35,310 bases of DNA, from assembly GCA_030527685.1 (NCBI GenBank), contig JAUNAG010000008.1, positions 1 through 35,310 on the forward strand, given 5' to 3'. Within the stretch, counting starts at the first letter, position 1; each line of letters opens with the position of its first letter. Source of the DNA: Lachnospiraceae bacterium (GTDB lineage: Bacteria > Bacillota > Clostridia > Lachnospirales > Lachnospiraceae). Shown one piece after another: positions 24,043-32,879 of this stretch. A program made the translations under genes and the position numbers. Below the pieces are notes generated by a model that saw only the letters and a list, made by a program, of their open reading frames with translations, did no database searches and was not told where the DNA came from.

Positions 24043-25035
24043 ATGACGTTCGTAAATAATAACAAAAAATGGTTTTCGGGCCTGGCACTTGCCATCGTCC
24101 TGATCGTTGTTTCTACTTTCTTTATCAAGAGCCAGTTCGTTTTCAACCTGATGGCACTGATCCTGATCTGGTCTGTCAACGGTATGGGCTGGAACGTCAT
24201 CGGCGGTTACTGCGGACAGGTTTCCAACGGTCACGCACTGTACTACGGCATCGGTGCTTACACAGTTGGTATTCTTGCTCAGAAATTCGGTTTTCTTCCG
24301 TGGGTATCCATTCCGATCGGCATGATCCTTTCGGCAGCAATTGCATTTATCATCGGTAAGCCGCTTCTGAGACTGCAGGGTCACGTATTCGCAATCTCCA
24401 CAATGGCTCTTGCCGAGTCAGTCAGAATCATCTTCAACAACTGGAACTGGGTAGGCGGTGCAACCGGTGTCTTCATTAACAATAAGAAGGCTCCCGAATG
24501 GCTCGCACTTCAGTTCAAGGATATGCGCAATTACGTATATGTTTATCTGGCATTTGCAGTACTTGTTCTGATTCTGATCAAGTACCTCGACAGATCCAAG
24601 TTCTTCTATTACCTTCGCACAATCAAGGGCAACGAACTGGCAGCTGAGTCTATCGGTATCGATGCTCCGAAGTATAAGAACCGTGCTTATATGCTTTCTG
24701 CAGCAATCGTAAGCCTTGGCGGCAGCATGTATGCTCAGTTCATCCGTTACATTGATCCGGCAACACTGCTGACACTGAATGTTTCCATGATGATCGTTCT
24801 GGTAGCCGTCATGGGCGGTATCGGAACTGTTGAAGGCCCGATCCTCGGTGCTATCATCATGCAGACGATCTCTGAATATTCCAGAAAGTACCTCGGCACC
24901 TTCGGCGGTCTTGACCTGGTTCTCTACGGTGTCCTTGTCATCCTGATCGTTCTTTTCATCCCGGGCGGTATTCTTTCAATCTTCAAAAAGAAAAAGCCTG
25001 CGGAAGCTGCAGCAGATACAGGGGAAAGAAAGTAA
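24043..25035 (+). CDS. livM: Branched-chain amino acid-type ABC transporter permease, LivM family
   Basis: The 330-residue multi-pass protein has the LivM signature GYCGQVSNGHALYYGIGAY near residue 60, plus the later RTIKGNELAAESIGID coupling-helix region that contacts the ATPases. It has about ten hydrophobic segments and a lysine-rich C-terminus. It begins five bases after livH and pairs with it as the heterodimeric permease. Confidence 0.93.
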   Translation: MTFVNNNKKWFSGLALAIVLIVVSTFFIKSQFVFNLMALILIWSVNGMGWNVIGGYCGQVSNGHALYYGIGAYTVGILAQKFGFLPWVSIPIGMILSAAIAFIIGKPLLRLQGHVFAISTMALAESVRIIFNNWNWVGGATGVFINNKKAPEWLALQFKDMRNYVYVYLAFAVLVLILIKYLDRSKFFYYLRTIKGNELAAESIGIDAPKYKNRAYMLSAAIVSLGGSMYAQFIRYIDPATLLTLNVSMMIVLVAVMGGIGTVEGPILGAIIMQTISEYSRKYLGTFGGLDLVLYGVLVILIVLFIPGGILSIFKKKKPAEAAADTGERK

Positions 25036-25062
25036 TCGCATACGGCGAAAAGAGAGGCTGAG

Positions 25063-25788
25063 ATGGGAAAAAAACTATTAGATGTAAGCAAGGCAACGAA
25101 GCGCTTCGGCGGACTTCTTGCTAATGAAAATGTTTCTTTCGACGTTGAAGAAGGCGAAATTGTCGGCCTGGTAGGACCGAACGGTGCCGGAAAGACAACA
25201 CTTTTCAATTCGATCACAGGAGTGCATAAGCTGACATCCGGTACTGTCACATTTGACGGAAAGGATATCACAAAACTGAAGCCGCATGAGATTTCAATCT
25301 GCGGCATCGGACGTACCTTCCAGATTCCGCAGACACTGACGGATATGAAGGTGTGGGAGAACGTTCTGGTCGGCGCTCTCAGCAGAACCAATGATATGGA
25401 TGCTGCAAAGAAAAAGGTCGACGAAGTTCTTGAATTCTGTAATTTCAGCAGCTTCAAGAATATGGATGCAGGTGCGCTGAACGTGCCGCAGAGAAAGCGT
25501 CTCGAGATTGCAAGAGCGCTTGCAACAGATCCGAAGCTGATTCTGCTTGATGAGACAATGTCGGGCCTTACCGCAACCGAAAGAAAGGAAGCAATCGATC
25601 TGATCTGGAAGATCAATAAGGCCGGCATCTCTATTGTCCTGATCGAGCACAACATGGACGTCGTTATGAGTGTATCAAACCGAGTCGTCGTTCTTGTATC
25701 CGGCAAGCTTCTGATGGTCGGTTCTCCGAGCGAGGTCACATCGAATCCGGAAGTCATTGACGCTTATCTGGGTGGAGGTAAGAAATGA
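25063..25788 (+). CDS. livG: ABC transporter ATP-binding protein, LivG family
   Basis: The 241-residue ATPase has Walker A GPNGAGKTT (38-46), Walker B LILLDET with the catalytic glutamate, and the switch histidine in LIEHNMDVV. The signature motif is atypical: where most ABC proteins have LSGGQ and LivG has LSYGQ, this protein has LNVPQ followed by the normal RKRLEIARAL. The substitution may weaken one of the two ATP sites, as occurs in heterodimeric ABC ATPases. GAGAGGCTGAG precedes the ATG. It overlaps livF by four bases. Confidence 0.92.
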   Translation: MGKKLLDVSKATKRFGGLLANENVSFDVEEGEIVGLVGPNGAGKTTLFNSITGVHKLTSGTVTFDGKDITKLKPHEISICGIGRTFQIPQTLTDMKVWENVLVGALSRTNDMDAAKKKVDEVLEFCNFSSFKNMDAGALNVPQRKRLEIARALATDPKLILLDETMSGLTATERKEAIDLIWKINKAGISIVLIEHNMDVVMSVSNRVVVLVSGKLLMVGSPSEVTSNPEVIDAYLGGGKK

Positions 25789-26510
25789 GTTCAGATGGAA
25801 AAGTGATTCTGGAAGTAAAAAATCTGAAGGCCGGCTACAACGGACTTCCCGCAATTCATGATGTCAGCTTCAGCGTCAAGGAAGGTCAGATCCTGGCGAT
25901 CCTTGGTTCAAACGGTGCAGGAAAGTCCAGCACGCTGCGTGCTCTGACGGGCGCTATCACACCGATGGGCGGACAGATCCTTTTTAACGGTGAAGATATT
26001 ACAGGCATTCCTTCTTATAAGATTGTTTCAAAGGGAATGGCCATGGTACCGGAAGGACGTATGCTCTTCCCGGGAATGAGCGTAGAAGAGAACCTGAACA
26101 TGGGTGCTTATCTGATTAAGGATAAAGCTGTTGTTGAAGAGCGCCTGAAGATGGTATACGAACTCTTCCCGCGTGTACAGGAAAGAAGAGCACAGAAGGC
26201 AGGTACACTTTCCGGCGGCGAGCAGCAGATGGTTGCTATTGCGAGAGGCCTGATGAGTAACCCGAAGCTTCTGATCCTGGACGAGCCGTCTCTTGGTCTG
26301 ATGCCGAAGCTGGTTGCAGAAGTATTCGAATTCGTTGAGCAGATTACAAAGCTGGGTATCACGATTTTGATCGTCGAGCAGAATGCGAACGAAACACTGA
26401 AGATGTGTGACTATGCATTCATCATGCAGAACGGTGAGATCGTTATGGAAGGTACAGGAGAAGATCTTCTTGCAGATGAAAATGTCAAGAAGGCATACCT
26501 GGGTGGCTGA
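25785..26510 (+). CDS. livF: ABC transporter ATP-binding protein, LivF family
   Basis: The 241-residue ATPase has Walker A GSNGAGKSS, a canonical LSGGEQQ signature, Walker B LLILDEP, and the LivF-typical VEQNA in place of a switch histidine. It complements LivG, whose signature is degenerate. Its start overlaps the livG stop (ATGA), and its own stop overlaps the start of the kinase gene, so the transporter and the kinase are translationally linked. Confidence 0.94.
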   Translation: MSSDGKVILEVKNLKAGYNGLPAIHDVSFSVKEGQILAILGSNGAGKSSTLRALTGAITPMGGQILFNGEDITGIPSYKIVSKGMAMVPEGRMLFPGMSVEENLNMGAYLIKDKAVVEERLKMVYELFPRVQERRAQKAGTLSGGEQQMVAIARGLMSNPKLLILDEPSLGLMPKLVAEVFEFVEQITKLGITILIVEQNANETLKMCDYAFIMQNGEIVMEGTGEDLLADENVKKAYLGG

Positions 26511-28015
26511 TGATGCAGCAAGATCCGGCAACTATTCTGATTGCGCTGGATGTTGGAGCTACCGGAATTAAGACTGTCAGTGCAGAACTTACAGAAAACG
26601 GTCTTTGTGTCCGGAACATCCACTCGGAGCCAAGTGTTCCTCGTGTGATAGACGGACATGAATATGTAGATGTTCCGCTGATGATCGACTGCCTGGAAAA
26701 GGCAGTGCGTGAAGAGGCGGGAGAGTGCAGTTCTCTGTCAGTGGGAATTGATACCTACGGCAACGGATACGGAGCTCTTGATGAACACGATCAGCTGCTG
26801 CATCTGCCCTGGTATTACAGGGACAGACGGACAGATGACATTCTGAAGACTGTAAACAGCTGTTATTCCGACAGTGAAATGTACCGGATGACGGGAAACT
26901 TCCCGATCAGAACCAGAGGACTCTTCATTCTGCTGCAGGATGTACTGGATCAGGATCCTGTGATCACAGAAGGAAGAACGCTTCTCCCTCTTCCGAATTT
27001 GATTGAATTTCTGCTGACAGGAAAAAAAGGAGCAGAAGAGACGATTGCTTCTGTTTTATACCTCACAGAAAAAAACGGAACGGAATGGAATTACGAAGCG
27101 ATTCGAAGGTTCGGAATTCCGGAAAGACTCTTCCTTCCGCTGGAGGAGTCTGGAAGAGAACTCGGTTATATTAATCGCGGACTTTCAGATGATCTGATTG
27201 AAAAAAAGATCCGTCTGTTCAATGTAATCGGACATGATACAGAATCTGCATTGATAACGATTCCCGATCTGGATGAAAACAGTGCATTTCTCTGTACAGG
27301 AACGTCATTTATCGTCGGCACAAGACGAAAAACACCGCTTGTGACGGACGAAACCTATAAGAGCCGTTTCAAGAATATGCGAGGAGCCTTTGGCTGGTAT
27401 TCCCTGTGTAAGGATTTTCCGGGATTCTGGCTGCAAGAGCGTATTCTTGAGGAATGGAATAAAGAAAAAGGCAGTTCAAAGCCGGCATTTTCCTATGATG
27501 AATTTAACCGGCTGGCTGCGGAGGGACCTGAACAGCATATGTTCCTGGATCCCGGAGATGATGTATTTCGCGTTTCTGAAAGTAGTATTTCCGAAACAAT
27601 CCGGGAATTCTGCATCAGAACAGGACAAAATCCTCCGAAGACAAAGGCAGAAACAGCGATCAGTCTTTATGAAAGCTATTGCTGCTATGTACGAAGAAAT
27701 ATTGAAGAGCTGGAACGTATCAACGGCCGTCCGGTCGAGCGACTGTATGTATTAAACGGCGGTGTGCGCAATCCGATGCTGCTGCAGATGATGGCAGATG
27801 CAATTGGAAAACCGGTCGAAGCGACCAGCAGATATGCTTCCGCATTCGGAAATCTTCTGATGCAGTATTACGTGCTGCGGAATTGCAGCAGCGCAGAAGA
27901 TCTGCGAATACCTGCAGAATCTCTCTACAAAACGGTTACCTATCAGTGCTGTGAAGAACGAAATAAATACTGGGAAACTCAGTATGAGCAATATCTGCAG
28001 CTGGGATTTTTATAA
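26510..28015 (+). CDS. FGGY-family carbohydrate kinase, rhamnulokinase-like
   Basis: The 501-residue sugar kinase has the FGGY two-domain fold. VGIDTYGNGYGALDE (D81) and YYRDRRT (102-108) resemble rhamnulokinase GIDTWGVDYG and YRDxRT. GHDTESA (241-247) supplies the catalytic D243, and VLNGGVRNPMLLQMMAD and AFGNLLMQYY are the C-terminal adenosine-site motifs. It would phosphorylate a ketose at the terminal carbon. The ATG at 26510 overlaps the livF stop; a second ATG at 26513 is equally possible. The next gene is a class II aldolase/adducin protein, as in rhamnose or fucose pathways, but no rhamnose isomerase is present, so the sugar is not assigned. Confidence 0.88.
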   Translation: MMQQDPATILIALDVGATGIKTVSAELTENGLCVRNIHSEPSVPRVIDGHEYVDVPLMIDCLEKAVREEAGECSSLSVGIDTYGNGYGALDEHDQLLHLPWYYRDRRTDDILKTVNSCYSDSEMYRMTGNFPIRTRGLFILLQDVLDQDPVITEGRTLLPLPNLIEFLLTGKKGAEETIASVLYLTEKNGTEWNYEAIRRFGIPERLFLPLEESGRELGYINRGLSDDLIEKKIRLFNVIGHDTESALITIPDLDENSAFLCTGTSFIVGTRRKTPLVTDETYKSRFKNMRGAFGWYSLCKDFPGFWLQERILEEWNKEKGSSKPAFSYDEFNRLAAEGPEQHMFLDPGDDVFRVSESSISETIREFCIRTGQNPPKTKAETAISLYESYCCYVRRNIEELERINGRPVERLYVLNGGVRNPMLLQMMADAIGKPVEATSRYASAFGNLLMQYYVLRNCSSAEDLRIPAESLYKTVTYQCCEERNKYWETQYEQYLQLGFL

Positions 28016-28031
28016 AGTAGGAGATGGCATT

Positions 28032-28670
28032 ATGGATTCAAGAATTGATACTTCGGTAATGGATGAGATTATCTCGATTGGCAGCGAACTCCAGGATATG
28101 GAGCTTGTTAATACGTTCGAGGGAAACCTTTCAATCATGAAGGACAACATCCTTTACATCACACCGGGCAGAACAAGCAAGAAAGCCCTTACGTATGACA
28201 ACATCTGTGTATTCGATGAAACAACAGGCGAACAGCTCAGCGGCGGCAGACCTTCATCAGAGACAAAGATGCACAGAGGCGCTTACGGTGTGAAAGAAGG
28301 AATCAACGCCGTCATTCACTGCCATGCTCCGTTCCTTACAGCTCATGCAATTGCACATGAGCCGCTGGATTATAAGAGTAATCCGGAACTGCTGTTCCAC
28401 TATCATGATATTCCGGTTGCACCGTACGGTATGCCGGGAAGTGATGAGATTATCGAAAAGGCAAGAGGCTATCTGCTGCAGAGAAACCTGATTCTGATGG
28501 CAAACCACGGCGTGCTCAGCGTTGCATCCAATCTTGGTCTTGCAGCTCAGAGAATCGTTTCCGCTGAGAAGCTTGCAAAGATTTATCTGATTGCCAATCT
28601 GATCGGCAAGCCGGTTGATATTCCGGAAACAGAAATTCTTCGCCTCATGGGAAGACCGCTCGATCTGTAA
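28032..28670 (+). CDS. Class II aldolase/adducin-family protein (sugar-phosphate aldolase or epimerase)
   Basis: The 212-residue protein has the fuculose-1-phosphate aldolase / ribulose-5-phosphate 4-epimerase fold. GN (31-32) binds phosphate, E77 in SSETKMH matches the catalytic glutamate of the aldolases, and H96, H98 and H159 (IHCHAP and ANHG) are the zinc ligands. It would cleave a ketose-1-phosphate to DHAP plus an aldehyde, or epimerise a pentulose phosphate. I chose ATG 28032 (GTAGGAG upstream) rather than an in-frame start inside the kinase gene. Paired with the rhamnulokinase-like enzyme, aldolase activity is the better guess. Confidence 0.88.
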   Translation: MDSRIDTSVMDEIISIGSELQDMELVNTFEGNLSIMKDNILYITPGRTSKKALTYDNICVFDETTGEQLSGGRPSSETKMHRGAYGVKEGINAVIHCHAPFLTAHAIAHEPLDYKSNPELLFHYHDIPVAPYGMPGSDEIIEKARGYLLQRNLILMANHGVLSVASNLGLAAQRIVSAEKLAKIYLIANLIGKPVDIPETEILRLMGRPLDL

Positions 28671-28682
28671 GGAGATAAGAAG

Positions 28683-29555
28683 TTGTACATTAATTTCAAT
28701 CCGAGAACAATGGGTCTCAATGCTCGTCCGTTCGAGGAAATTCTTCCGGCGGCAAAAGCAGCGGGATTTCAGGGGATTGAAGTCCCTGCACACTGCTTCA
28801 GCAGCGTGGAGGCGGCTCGCGAAGCAGGAAAGAGACTGGAAGACATAGGAATGCGCTGGGGCCTGATGATGGCACCCTGCGATATGTTCAAGGTCGATGA
28901 TGCAGAATTCGACAGAGCACTTGCACAGTGGGCGAGATGGCTGGAGCGAGCCAGAGCATCGGGCTGCAGCAGAGCATACAATCACTTCTGGCCGGGTTCT
29001 GATGAAAGAACCTATGAAGAGAATTTTGAGTGGCATCATAACAGACTGACTCAGATCTGGCACATCATGAAAGAAAACGGATTCAGCTACGGGCTGGAAT
29101 TCATGGGTGCAGAGACAGTGATGAAGTCCTTCCGCTATCCGTTTGCAAGAACAATCAGCGGAACAATGGCTCTGGCAGACAGTGTCAGTCATGAGATCGG
29201 ATTTGTGTTTGATACGATTCACTGGTACACATCCGGAATGAGCGAGGATGATCTGAGACTCTTCCTGGAGAATATGGACCGAATCGTGAATCTGCATCTT
29301 GATGATGCATATCCCGGAAGGGAAAGAAACGAACAGATCGACAGAGAACGTGCAATGCCCAATGAATCGGGAGTCATTGATTCCACAAGAATCGTGAGAC
29401 TCTTTGAAGAAAGAGGCTATGACGGTCCGGTGATGGTAGAGCCGATGGCTCCGACCACTGTTCGATGGGAAAGCATGAACGCTTTCGATGTGGCTGCAGA
29501 AGCAGCTGCAAATCTCAAACAAGTATTTTTGGAGGCATGTGCTTCCGCAAAATAA
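28683..29555 (+). CDS. Sugar phosphate isomerase/epimerase-family TIM-barrel protein
   Basis: The 290-residue protein belongs to the AP-endonuclease-2/xylose-isomerase-like family (IolE, IolI, tagatose-3-epimerase relatives). Metal ligands are visible in order: E139 in YGLEFMG, D177 and H180 in FDTIHWY, H205 in NLHLDD, and E253 in MVEPMAP. The start codon is TTG, placed 6-9 bases after AAGGAGATA, 12 bases from the preceding gene. It probably isomerises, epimerises or dehydrates the imported sugar or an intermediate. The family is too broad to name the substrate. Confidence 0.87.
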   Translation: MYINFNPRTMGLNARPFEEILPAAKAAGFQGIEVPAHCFSSVEAAREAGKRLEDIGMRWGLMMAPCDMFKVDDAEFDRALAQWARWLERARASGCSRAYNHFWPGSDERTYEENFEWHHNRLTQIWHIMKENGFSYGLEFMGAETVMKSFRYPFARTISGTMALADSVSHEIGFVFDTIHWYTSGMSEDDLRLFLENMDRIVNLHLDDAYPGRERNEQIDRERAMPNESGVIDSTRIVRLFEERGYDGPVMVEPMAPTTVRWESMNAFDVAAEAAANLKQVFLEACASAK

Positions 29556-29595
29556 AAAACAAAAAAACTATTAATAAAGCAATGGAGGTTACAGT

Positions 29596-30870
29596 ATGAA
29601 AAAGCAGTTAGTTTCCATGTGTCTCGCCGCTTCTATGATCGCAGGAATGGCAGTCGGTGCAACAGCAGTTTCCGCAGATGACGAAAATGTCATCAAGATC
29701 GGCTTCCTTACCCCGCTTTCCGGTGACACAGCTACTTACGGCAAGCAGTGCCGTGCAGCAGGTGAGATGATCGCTGATCTGATCAACACAGCAAACCCGG
29801 ACATGAAGATGGCTCTGGCTGCTGAAGCAGGTCTTCCGAATCTGGACGGTGCTAAGATCGAGCTCGTTGTAGCTGACTCCAAGGGTGATCCGTCCACAGC
29901 AGCTTCTGAGGCAAAGCGTCTGATCACAGAAGAAGGCGTTGTTGCTATGACAGGTCAGTACACATCTGCTATTACAAAGGCTGTTGCAGTTATCACAGAG
30001 AATTATGAGATTCCGCTGCTGTCAGCAGGTTCTTCTCCGTCTCTGACAGAGCCGGATATGGGCTTTGAGTGGTATTTCCGTTTCGGACCGAACGATACAA
30101 CATACGTTGAAGATTCCTTCAACTTCATCGATCAGATGGTTGCTAAGGGTGAAGAGATCAAGACAGTCGGCTTCGCTTGCGAAGACTCCGAGTTCGGTAC
30201 ATACATCAAGCGTGAGCTGGAGCGTATTGCAGGTGAGCACGGCTATGAAATCGTCTGCGACATTACCTATTCAGGTTCTGCAACAAACGTTTCCTCCGAA
30301 GTTATGAAGATTAAGGATGCTAATCCGGACGTTCTCCTTATGTCCTCCTATTCCTCTGATGCGATCCTTTACTTCAAGACATTCAAGGAGCAGATGTGGG
30401 CACCGAAGATGCTGATCGGCCAGCGCGGCGGCTTCATCCAGACAGACTTCCTTGACACAATGGGTCTGGATACAGAGTATGTTTACACAACAGCAGGCTG
30501 GTCTTCTGACCTTGACTCCGATGTTGTACGCGAAGTTATCGAGAAGTACAAAGACTTCACACCGGACGGCGCTACACTTTCCGAAGGCCATGTAAAGGAT
30601 GCGATCAATGTCCTGATGCTCGCTCTTGCTTTCAACCAGGCAGGAACAACAGATGCAGAAGAAGTCAGAACAGCACTTCGTTCTCTCGATGTTGATACAG
30701 CAACTCTTCCGATTCCGTGGAATGGCATTGATATGGATGAGTACGGCCAGAACAAGCTTGCAAATGCATTCGTCGTTCAGATGCAGGATCAGACCTATCA
30801 GACCGTATATCCGGATGCTTACAAGAAGGTAGATCCGGTTTATCCGATGCCGGCATGGGATGCAAGATAA
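29596..30870 (+). CDS. livJ: ABC transporter substrate-binding protein, LivJ/type I periplasmic-binding fold
   Basis: The 424-residue protein has a Sec signal peptide (MKKQ, hydrophobic stretch, probable cleavage after VSA near residue 27). The leucine/isoleucine/valine-binding-protein start IKIGFLTPLSGDTATYG follows, with GAGSSPSL-like ligand-loop residues (SAGSSPSL) and the TYSGSATNVSSEVMKI hinge region. It delivers the solute to the LivHMGF permease. No lipobox is visible: the only early cysteine is C9, inside the n/h-region. GGAGG precedes the ATG. It is located after the isomerase gene, and a hairpin at 30909-30941 follows, which may keep its transcript abundant. Confidence 0.93.
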   Translation: MKKQLVSMCLAASMIAGMAVGATAVSADDENVIKIGFLTPLSGDTATYGKQCRAAGEMIADLINTANPDMKMALAAEAGLPNLDGAKIELVVADSKGDPSTAASEAKRLITEEGVVAMTGQYTSAITKAVAVITENYEIPLLSAGSSPSLTEPDMGFEWYFRFGPNDTTYVEDSFNFIDQMVAKGEEIKTVGFACEDSEFGTYIKRELERIAGEHGYEIVCDITYSGSATNVSSEVMKIKDANPDVLLMSSYSSDAILYFKTFKEQMWAPKMLIGQRGGFIQTDFLDTMGLDTEYVYTTAGWSSDLDSDVVREVIEKYKDFTPDGATLSEGHVKDAINVLMLALAFNQAGTTDAEEVRTALRSLDVDTATLPIPWNGIDMDEYGQNKLANAFVVQMQDQTYQTVYPDAYKKVDPVYPMPAWDAR

Positions 30871-30908
30871 GTTATTGAATTATTGAAAAACTGAGATATG
30901 CATAACGC

Positions 30909-30941
30909 AGACCCCCTGTATCCGCGTGACACAGGGGGTCT
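30909..30941 (+). terminator. Attenuator-like hairpin after the substrate-binding protein gene
   Basis: A perfect 11-bp GC-rich inverted repeat (30909-30919 with 30931-30941) with an 11-base loop is followed by TTCATAAAAAAG, not a full T-run. I expect partial termination or 3'-end protection, with readthrough into the aldolase gene. Confidence 0.65.
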
Positions 30942-31014
30942 TCATAAAAAAGACGAAAATCAGACGGGTTTTTAAAAGGGTCTCCATGAGAGAGGCAGGA
31001 AAGAGTGATCAATC

Positions 31015-31842
31015 ATGCTTACAAATCTGAAAGAATTATTACCGCAGTATCTTGAACGAGACGGAGCTATCGGCGCTTTCAACCTTGCATTTTTTTCTGA
31101 TATTCCGACAATCATTGGCGCAGCAGAAGAGATGAAGGCTCCGGTAATTATTCAGCTCAGTCCGCATGTATCAGAGTTTATCGGCTATGAACACTGGGCA
31201 GCTGTCGGCCGCAGAATGGCAGAGGAAGCAAGTGTTCCGGTTGTGCTTCATCTGGATCATGCAAGTAAGCTTGATGATATCTGGAAAGCACTGGAGGCAG
31301 GCTACACCTCCGTTATGTATGACGGCTCTCAGCTTCCGTTTGACGAGAACGTACAGAACACCAGACTTGTAGTGGAAAGAGCTGCAGGCTACGGTGCTTC
31401 TGTTGAGGCAGAAATCGGCTCAGTCTCCTATCTTGGAAGAGATACACACAAGGATCAGCTTTCTGATCCGAAGAGCGCAGCTGATTTTGCAGCTGCAACC
31501 GGCTGCGATGCACTGGCTGTATCTGTCGGAACTACTCACATGATGAGAAGCCAGACTGCTAATCTGCATTTTGATCTGCTGCAGGAGATTCAGGAAGCAA
31601 CACCCATTCCGCTTGTCATGCACGGAACTTCCGGCGTTCCGAATGACCAGCTGGAGAAGATGAGAGGATATCATGTCTGCAAGGTGAATATCGGTACAGC
31701 ACTTCGCATGGCGTTCACAGACGGAGTCAGGAGCGAGCTTGCCGCACATCCGAATGATGTGATCGGCTGGGACCTCCTTGTTAAGGGTATGGACCAGGAA
31801 AAAGCGATCGTTAAGAAGAAAATGGAACTTCTTGGATTCTGA
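31015..31842 (+). CDS. Class II ketose-bisphosphate aldolase family protein (second copy)
   Basis: The 275-residue protein is a second FbaA/GatY-like zinc aldolase. D81-H82 in HLDHAS, E131/E133 in VEAEIG, H175 in VGTTHMM and H203 in MHGTSG correspond position by position to the first copy at 21145. The sequences are otherwise rather diverged, so they are old paralogues. It is directly followed by a PfkB kinase, which could supply the ketose bisphosphate. No separate promoter was seen in the 144-base gap upstream; expression probably comes from readthrough of the attenuator. Confidence 0.88.
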   Translation: MLTNLKELLPQYLERDGAIGAFNLAFFSDIPTIIGAAEEMKAPVIIQLSPHVSEFIGYEHWAAVGRRMAEEASVPVVLHLDHASKLDDIWKALEAGYTSVMYDGSQLPFDENVQNTRLVVERAAGYGASVEAEIGSVSYLGRDTHKDQLSDPKSAADFAAATGCDALAVSVGTTHMMRSQTANLHFDLLQEIQEATPIPLVMHGTSGVPNDQLEKMRGYHVCKVNIGTALRMAFTDGVRSELAAHPNDVIGWDLLVKGMDQEKAIVKKKMELLGF

Positions 31843-31875
31843 TAACCGGTCTTACGTTTTGAAAGGACAGATAGC

Positions 31876-32844
31876 ATGAGCGAAATGAAAAACTGCGAGG
31901 TAGTAGTAGTCGGCGGCTCTCATACAGATCTCCAGATTTTTACGGTAGACAGGGATCTGTTTGACGCACCTTCTTATTCGGTTCAGGAGATGCTTCTGAC
32001 AGTCGGAGGCGATTCTCTGAATGAATCTACTATTATTACACGTCTCGGTCACTCTGTACGTCTTGTCAGCTGCATCGGCGACGATCGAATTGCAGGAGTC
32101 GTTCTGGATCACTGCAAAGAGAACGGAATCGATACATCCTATGTCAAGCTTGATCCGACAAAGACAACGTCGATCAATGTCGGATTAATTTTCAAGGATG
32201 CCGAGAGAGTATTCATTAATAACCGTGCCGGTAGTATCTGGACACTCTGCCCGGACGACATCAATCTGGATGCGCTTGCAGGCGGAAAGATTCTTTCATT
32301 CGCCAGCATTTTTAATAATCCTCTTCTTGACGGACGTTTTATGGTGAAGCTGTTTAAGCGTGCCAAAGAAGAGAACATGCTGATCTGTGCGGATATTGTA
32401 TCTGCAAAGAACGGAGAGACACTGGAGGATATCAGGGAGGGCTTGTCTTATATTGACTATCTCTTCCCGAATATCGAAGAGGCCAGAAAGCTGACAGGAA
32501 AAGAAGATGTGAGGGAAATTGCACAGATTCTTCTGGACTGTGGTGTCAAGAATGTGGTGATTAAGATCGGTAAGGACGGCTGCTATATCCGGAATAAAGA
32601 TGGAGAGATGACAGTCGGCGTGTATAAACACTGCAAGCCGATTGAGTCCACGGGAGCCGGAGATAACTTCGCTTCAGGCTTTATTGCCGGACTTCTGGAA
32701 GGCAAATCTCTTCATGACTGTGCCGTAATGGCCAATTGCGCGGCTTCGATCGCAGTTGAGCACATCGGCGCAGTAGCAGGTCTTAAAGAACGTTCTGATC
32801 TCGATGAGCGTGTCAGACGCTATGTAGAAGAGGGAATGCAGTAA
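31876..32844 (+). CDS. PfkB-family carbohydrate kinase
   Basis: The 322-residue ribokinase-superfamily kinase has GGDSLNES (about 44-51, the first PfkB signature region) and ESTGAGDNFASG, where D263 is the catalytic base and GAGD forms the anion hole. Possible substrates are fructose, a 2-keto-3-deoxy acid, ribose, inosine or a ketose-1-phosphate. AAAGGA precedes the ATG. It sits between the second class II aldolase and a small conserved-looking protein, so its product is probably cleaved by that aldolase. Confidence 0.9.
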   Translation: MSEMKNCEVVVVGGSHTDLQIFTVDRDLFDAPSYSVQEMLLTVGGDSLNESTIITRLGHSVRLVSCIGDDRIAGVVLDHCKENGIDTSYVKLDPTKTTSINVGLIFKDAERVFINNRAGSIWTLCPDDINLDALAGGKILSFASIFNNPLLDGRFMVKLFKRAKEENMLICADIVSAKNGETLEDIREGLSYIDYLFPNIEEARKLTGKEDVREIAQILLDCGVKNVVIKIGKDGCYIRNKDGEMTVGVYKHCKPIESTGAGDNFASGFIAGLLEGKSLHDCAVMANCAASIAVEHIGAVAGLKERSDLDERVRRYVEEGMQ

Positions 32845-32879
32845 GAACATAAGCATGCAGAAAAGAAAAGGAGTGTTCT

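Noticed and set aside
26510..28670. Assignment as a classical L-rhamnose operon (rhaB-rhaD)
   Set aside because: The kinase is rhamnulokinase-like, but no rhamnose isomerase or rhamnose transporter is present, and the aldolase is not specific enough to name.
28257..29522. Long minus-strand open frame (421 codons) opposite the aldolase/adducin and isomerase genes
   Set aside because: Antisense to two genes with intact active-site motifs; no initiation signal.
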